A stretch of 41,259 nucleotides of DNA from JAYXXU01 sp049301135 (GTDB lineage: Bacteria; Pseudomonadota; Gammaproteobacteria; Pseudomonadales; Moraxellaceae), in the NCBI GenBank assembly GCA_049301135.1, contig JBAQKP010000287.1, positions 1 to 41,259 of the forward strand, read 5' to 3'. The notes beneath the pieces were generated by a model that saw only the letters and a list, made by a program, of their open reading frames with translations, was not told where the DNA came from and did not search any database. The position numbers were made by a program, and so were the translations under genes. The first letter of the stretch is position 1. Each line of letters starts with the position of its first letter. This document shows positions 40,282 through 41,259 of the stretch, in pieces.

Positions 40282-41157
40282 ATGAAAACGTCCAAGATAG
40301 GTTCTGGTGCAATGGCGCACGACATCAATATTCCTGTACGCCAGATGAATTTTGGCTTTGCACAGGTCGCGATACCACGGCATCATGCTGGGAATAACCC
40401 AATGATCACAGCCATATTTAGCAATCTTTCAGCCGCTATTCCAGAAGGTGAACGCTTTTTTGTCAGCTCCGTTCGGCATTTTCGCCAACAGATCACTGAT
40501 CCAACGTTGCAAAAAGCAGTTGCGGGTTTTATTGGCCAAGAGGCCTTTCATGCGCGGGAACATGATCAATTTAACCTTGCGTTGGGTAAGCTTGGTTTGC
40601 CAATGCAGCGACACGAGCAACTGTTTTTCAAAGCGATTCATCTACTTGAGAAACTACCACCCAAGGCACAATTGGCAGCGACTGCTGCACTGGAACACTA
40701 TACCGCCATCATCGCGGCACAACTGATGCGCGACGATTTTATGCGCGCGCAGTTGCCGCCTTTGATGCACGATTTTTGGATGTGGCATGCCATCGAAGAG
40801 TCTGAGCATAAAGCCGTTGCGTTTGATGTCTATCAACAGATCAGCGGCAGCTATCCATTGCGGGCAAGCATCATGCTACTGGTCAGTGCTGTTTATTGGC
40901 CGTTGGTATTGGGTCTGGTCTTTAAACAACTCCTTCAATCAGGCGAAATCTGGAACCTACGCAAAACCGCTTATGGCGTGTGGGTGGCGCTTGGGCCAAA
41001 AGGCTTTTTTACCAAAATGACATTTGAATACCTCGACTATTTAAAGCCAAATTTCCATCCTAATCAGCACGACACTGATGCGCTTTTACAGTACTGGCAA
41101 GATCAATTGATGCAGTCTGAAGGTAGGCTCACCACATATCTCAAACAGGCCGCTTGA
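40282..41157 (+). CDS. PF10118-type metal-dependent hydrolase
   Basis: A 291-residue all-helical protein of the PF10118 family, annotated as predicted metal-dependent hydrolases and likely to have a ferritin-like di-metal centre. Metal-ligand motifs are ERFFVSSVRHF, GQEAFHAREHDQFN, LEHYTAI and WHAIEESEHKAVAFDVY, several of them ExxH. One hydrophobic stretch (LRASIMLLVSAVYWPLVLGLVF) may form a membrane hairpin. Reaction unknown. Two ATGs lie three bases apart; 40282 is seven bases after GGAG and is preferred. The frame runs back to 40195, but the terminator lies inside that part. It follows the MFE-2/SCP-x operon and could be served by read-through or by an unseen promoter. Confidence 0.82.
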   Translation: MKTSKIGSGAMAHDINIPVRQMNFGFAQVAIPRHHAGNNPMITAIFSNLSAAIPEGERFFVSSVRHFRQQITDPTLQKAVAGFIGQEAFHAREHDQFNLALGKLGLPMQRHEQLFFKAIHLLEKLPPKAQLAATAALEHYTAIIAAQLMRDDFMRAQLPPLMHDFWMWHAIEESEHKAVAFDVYQQISGSYPLRASIMLLVSAVYWPLVLGLVFKQLLQSGEIWNLRKTAYGVWVALGPKGFFTKMTFEYLDYLKPNFHPNQHDTDALLQYWQDQLMQSEGRLTTYLKQAA

Positions 41158-41164
41158 GCTATGT

Positions 41165-41202
41165 ACAACAACTGTGTAACGTGTACGCAGTTGTTGTTTA
41201 TT
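41165..41202 (+). terminator. Rho-independent terminator after the PF10118 gene
   Basis: ACAACAACTG pairs perfectly with CAGTTGTTGT over 10 bp, followed by the T-rich TTATTGATTTT. It starts seven bases after the stop codon. Confidence 0.8.
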
Positions 41203-41217
41203 GATTTTGGAGTCTGT

Positions 41218-41259
41218 GTGCCTGCTTCTGCCCTTGTTCAGCCCCCATCACGCCGTACC
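41218..41259 (+). CDS. Start of a further gene, truncated by the window edge
   Basis: A GTG with GGAG five bases upstream opens 14 codons (MPASALVQPPSRRT) to the end of the window. Too short for any assignment. A GTG two bases earlier in another frame is a less likely start. Confidence 0.4.
   Translation, partial: MPASALVQPPSRRT

Noticed and set aside
1..41259. CRISPR arrays, tRNA or rRNA genes, insertion sequences, prophage genes
   Set aside because: No regularly spaced repeats of CRISPR size, no recognisable cloverleaf or rRNA stretch, and no transposase, integrase or phage-structural protein was seen.

Overview
This window looks like a chromosomal segment of a gammaproteobacterium of the Pseudomonadales, probably Moraxellaceae or a close relative. 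The evidence is the fatty-acid cluster without fabH (yceD-rpmF-plsX-fabD-fabG-acpP-fabF), a FimV-type polar hub protein near truA, an EpmC/YciO pair, scpA-scpB-rluB, and a lipid A acyltransferase-type enzyme. Nearly all genes are intact and densely packed. I see no insertion sequence, prophage, CRISPR array, tRNA or rRNA. Assignments rest on reading translated sequence and motifs; no database search was possible.

Layout. 1-4818 (minus): yceD, rpmF, plsX, fabD, fabG, acpP and the start of fabF, running off the left edge. A strong promoter lies almost on top of the yceD start codon, acpP has its own promoter, and a terminator follows acpP. 4925-8891 (plus): EF-P hydroxylase epmC, yciO, scpA, scpB, rluB. 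9063-13531: an iron-type TonB-dependent receptor with a Fur-like box, a nitronate monooxygenase-family enzyme, a small RRM protein (minus), and a membrane-anchored HExxHxxGxxD metalloprotease. 13612-20117 (minus): a small secreted protein, topA, a membrane-anchored hypothetical protein, a MOSC protein, a renalase-like FAD enzyme, slyX. 20356-23890 (plus): uup, a lipoprotein, an LpxL-family acyltransferase. 23891-24306: a gene-free, palindrome-rich stretch. 24307-26878 (minus): a membrane EEP-family protein and a DUF2252 protein. 27138-34158 (plus): asd, fimV, a type I asparaginase-like gene, truA, and a DUF6929-like gene coupled to truA. 34199-36182: an AraC regulator (minus), a small lipoprotein, infA.

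The right end (36290-41157) is the most distinctive part. An 872-residue protein joins a short-chain dehydrogenase, a MaoC-type hydratase 2 and two SCP2 lipid-binding domains, the architecture of peroxisomal multifunctional enzyme 2 with an added SCP2 copy. Four bases downstream is an SCP-x-type thiolase. Together they could carry out the hydratase, dehydrogenase and thiolase steps of a peroxisome-style beta-oxidation of bulky or branched acyl-CoAs. A perfect 10+6+10 palindrome overlaps the -10 box of the putative promoter and looks like a repressor operator. A ferritin-like metal-dependent hydrolase (PF10118 type) follows after a terminator, then another terminator and the first codons of a further gene.
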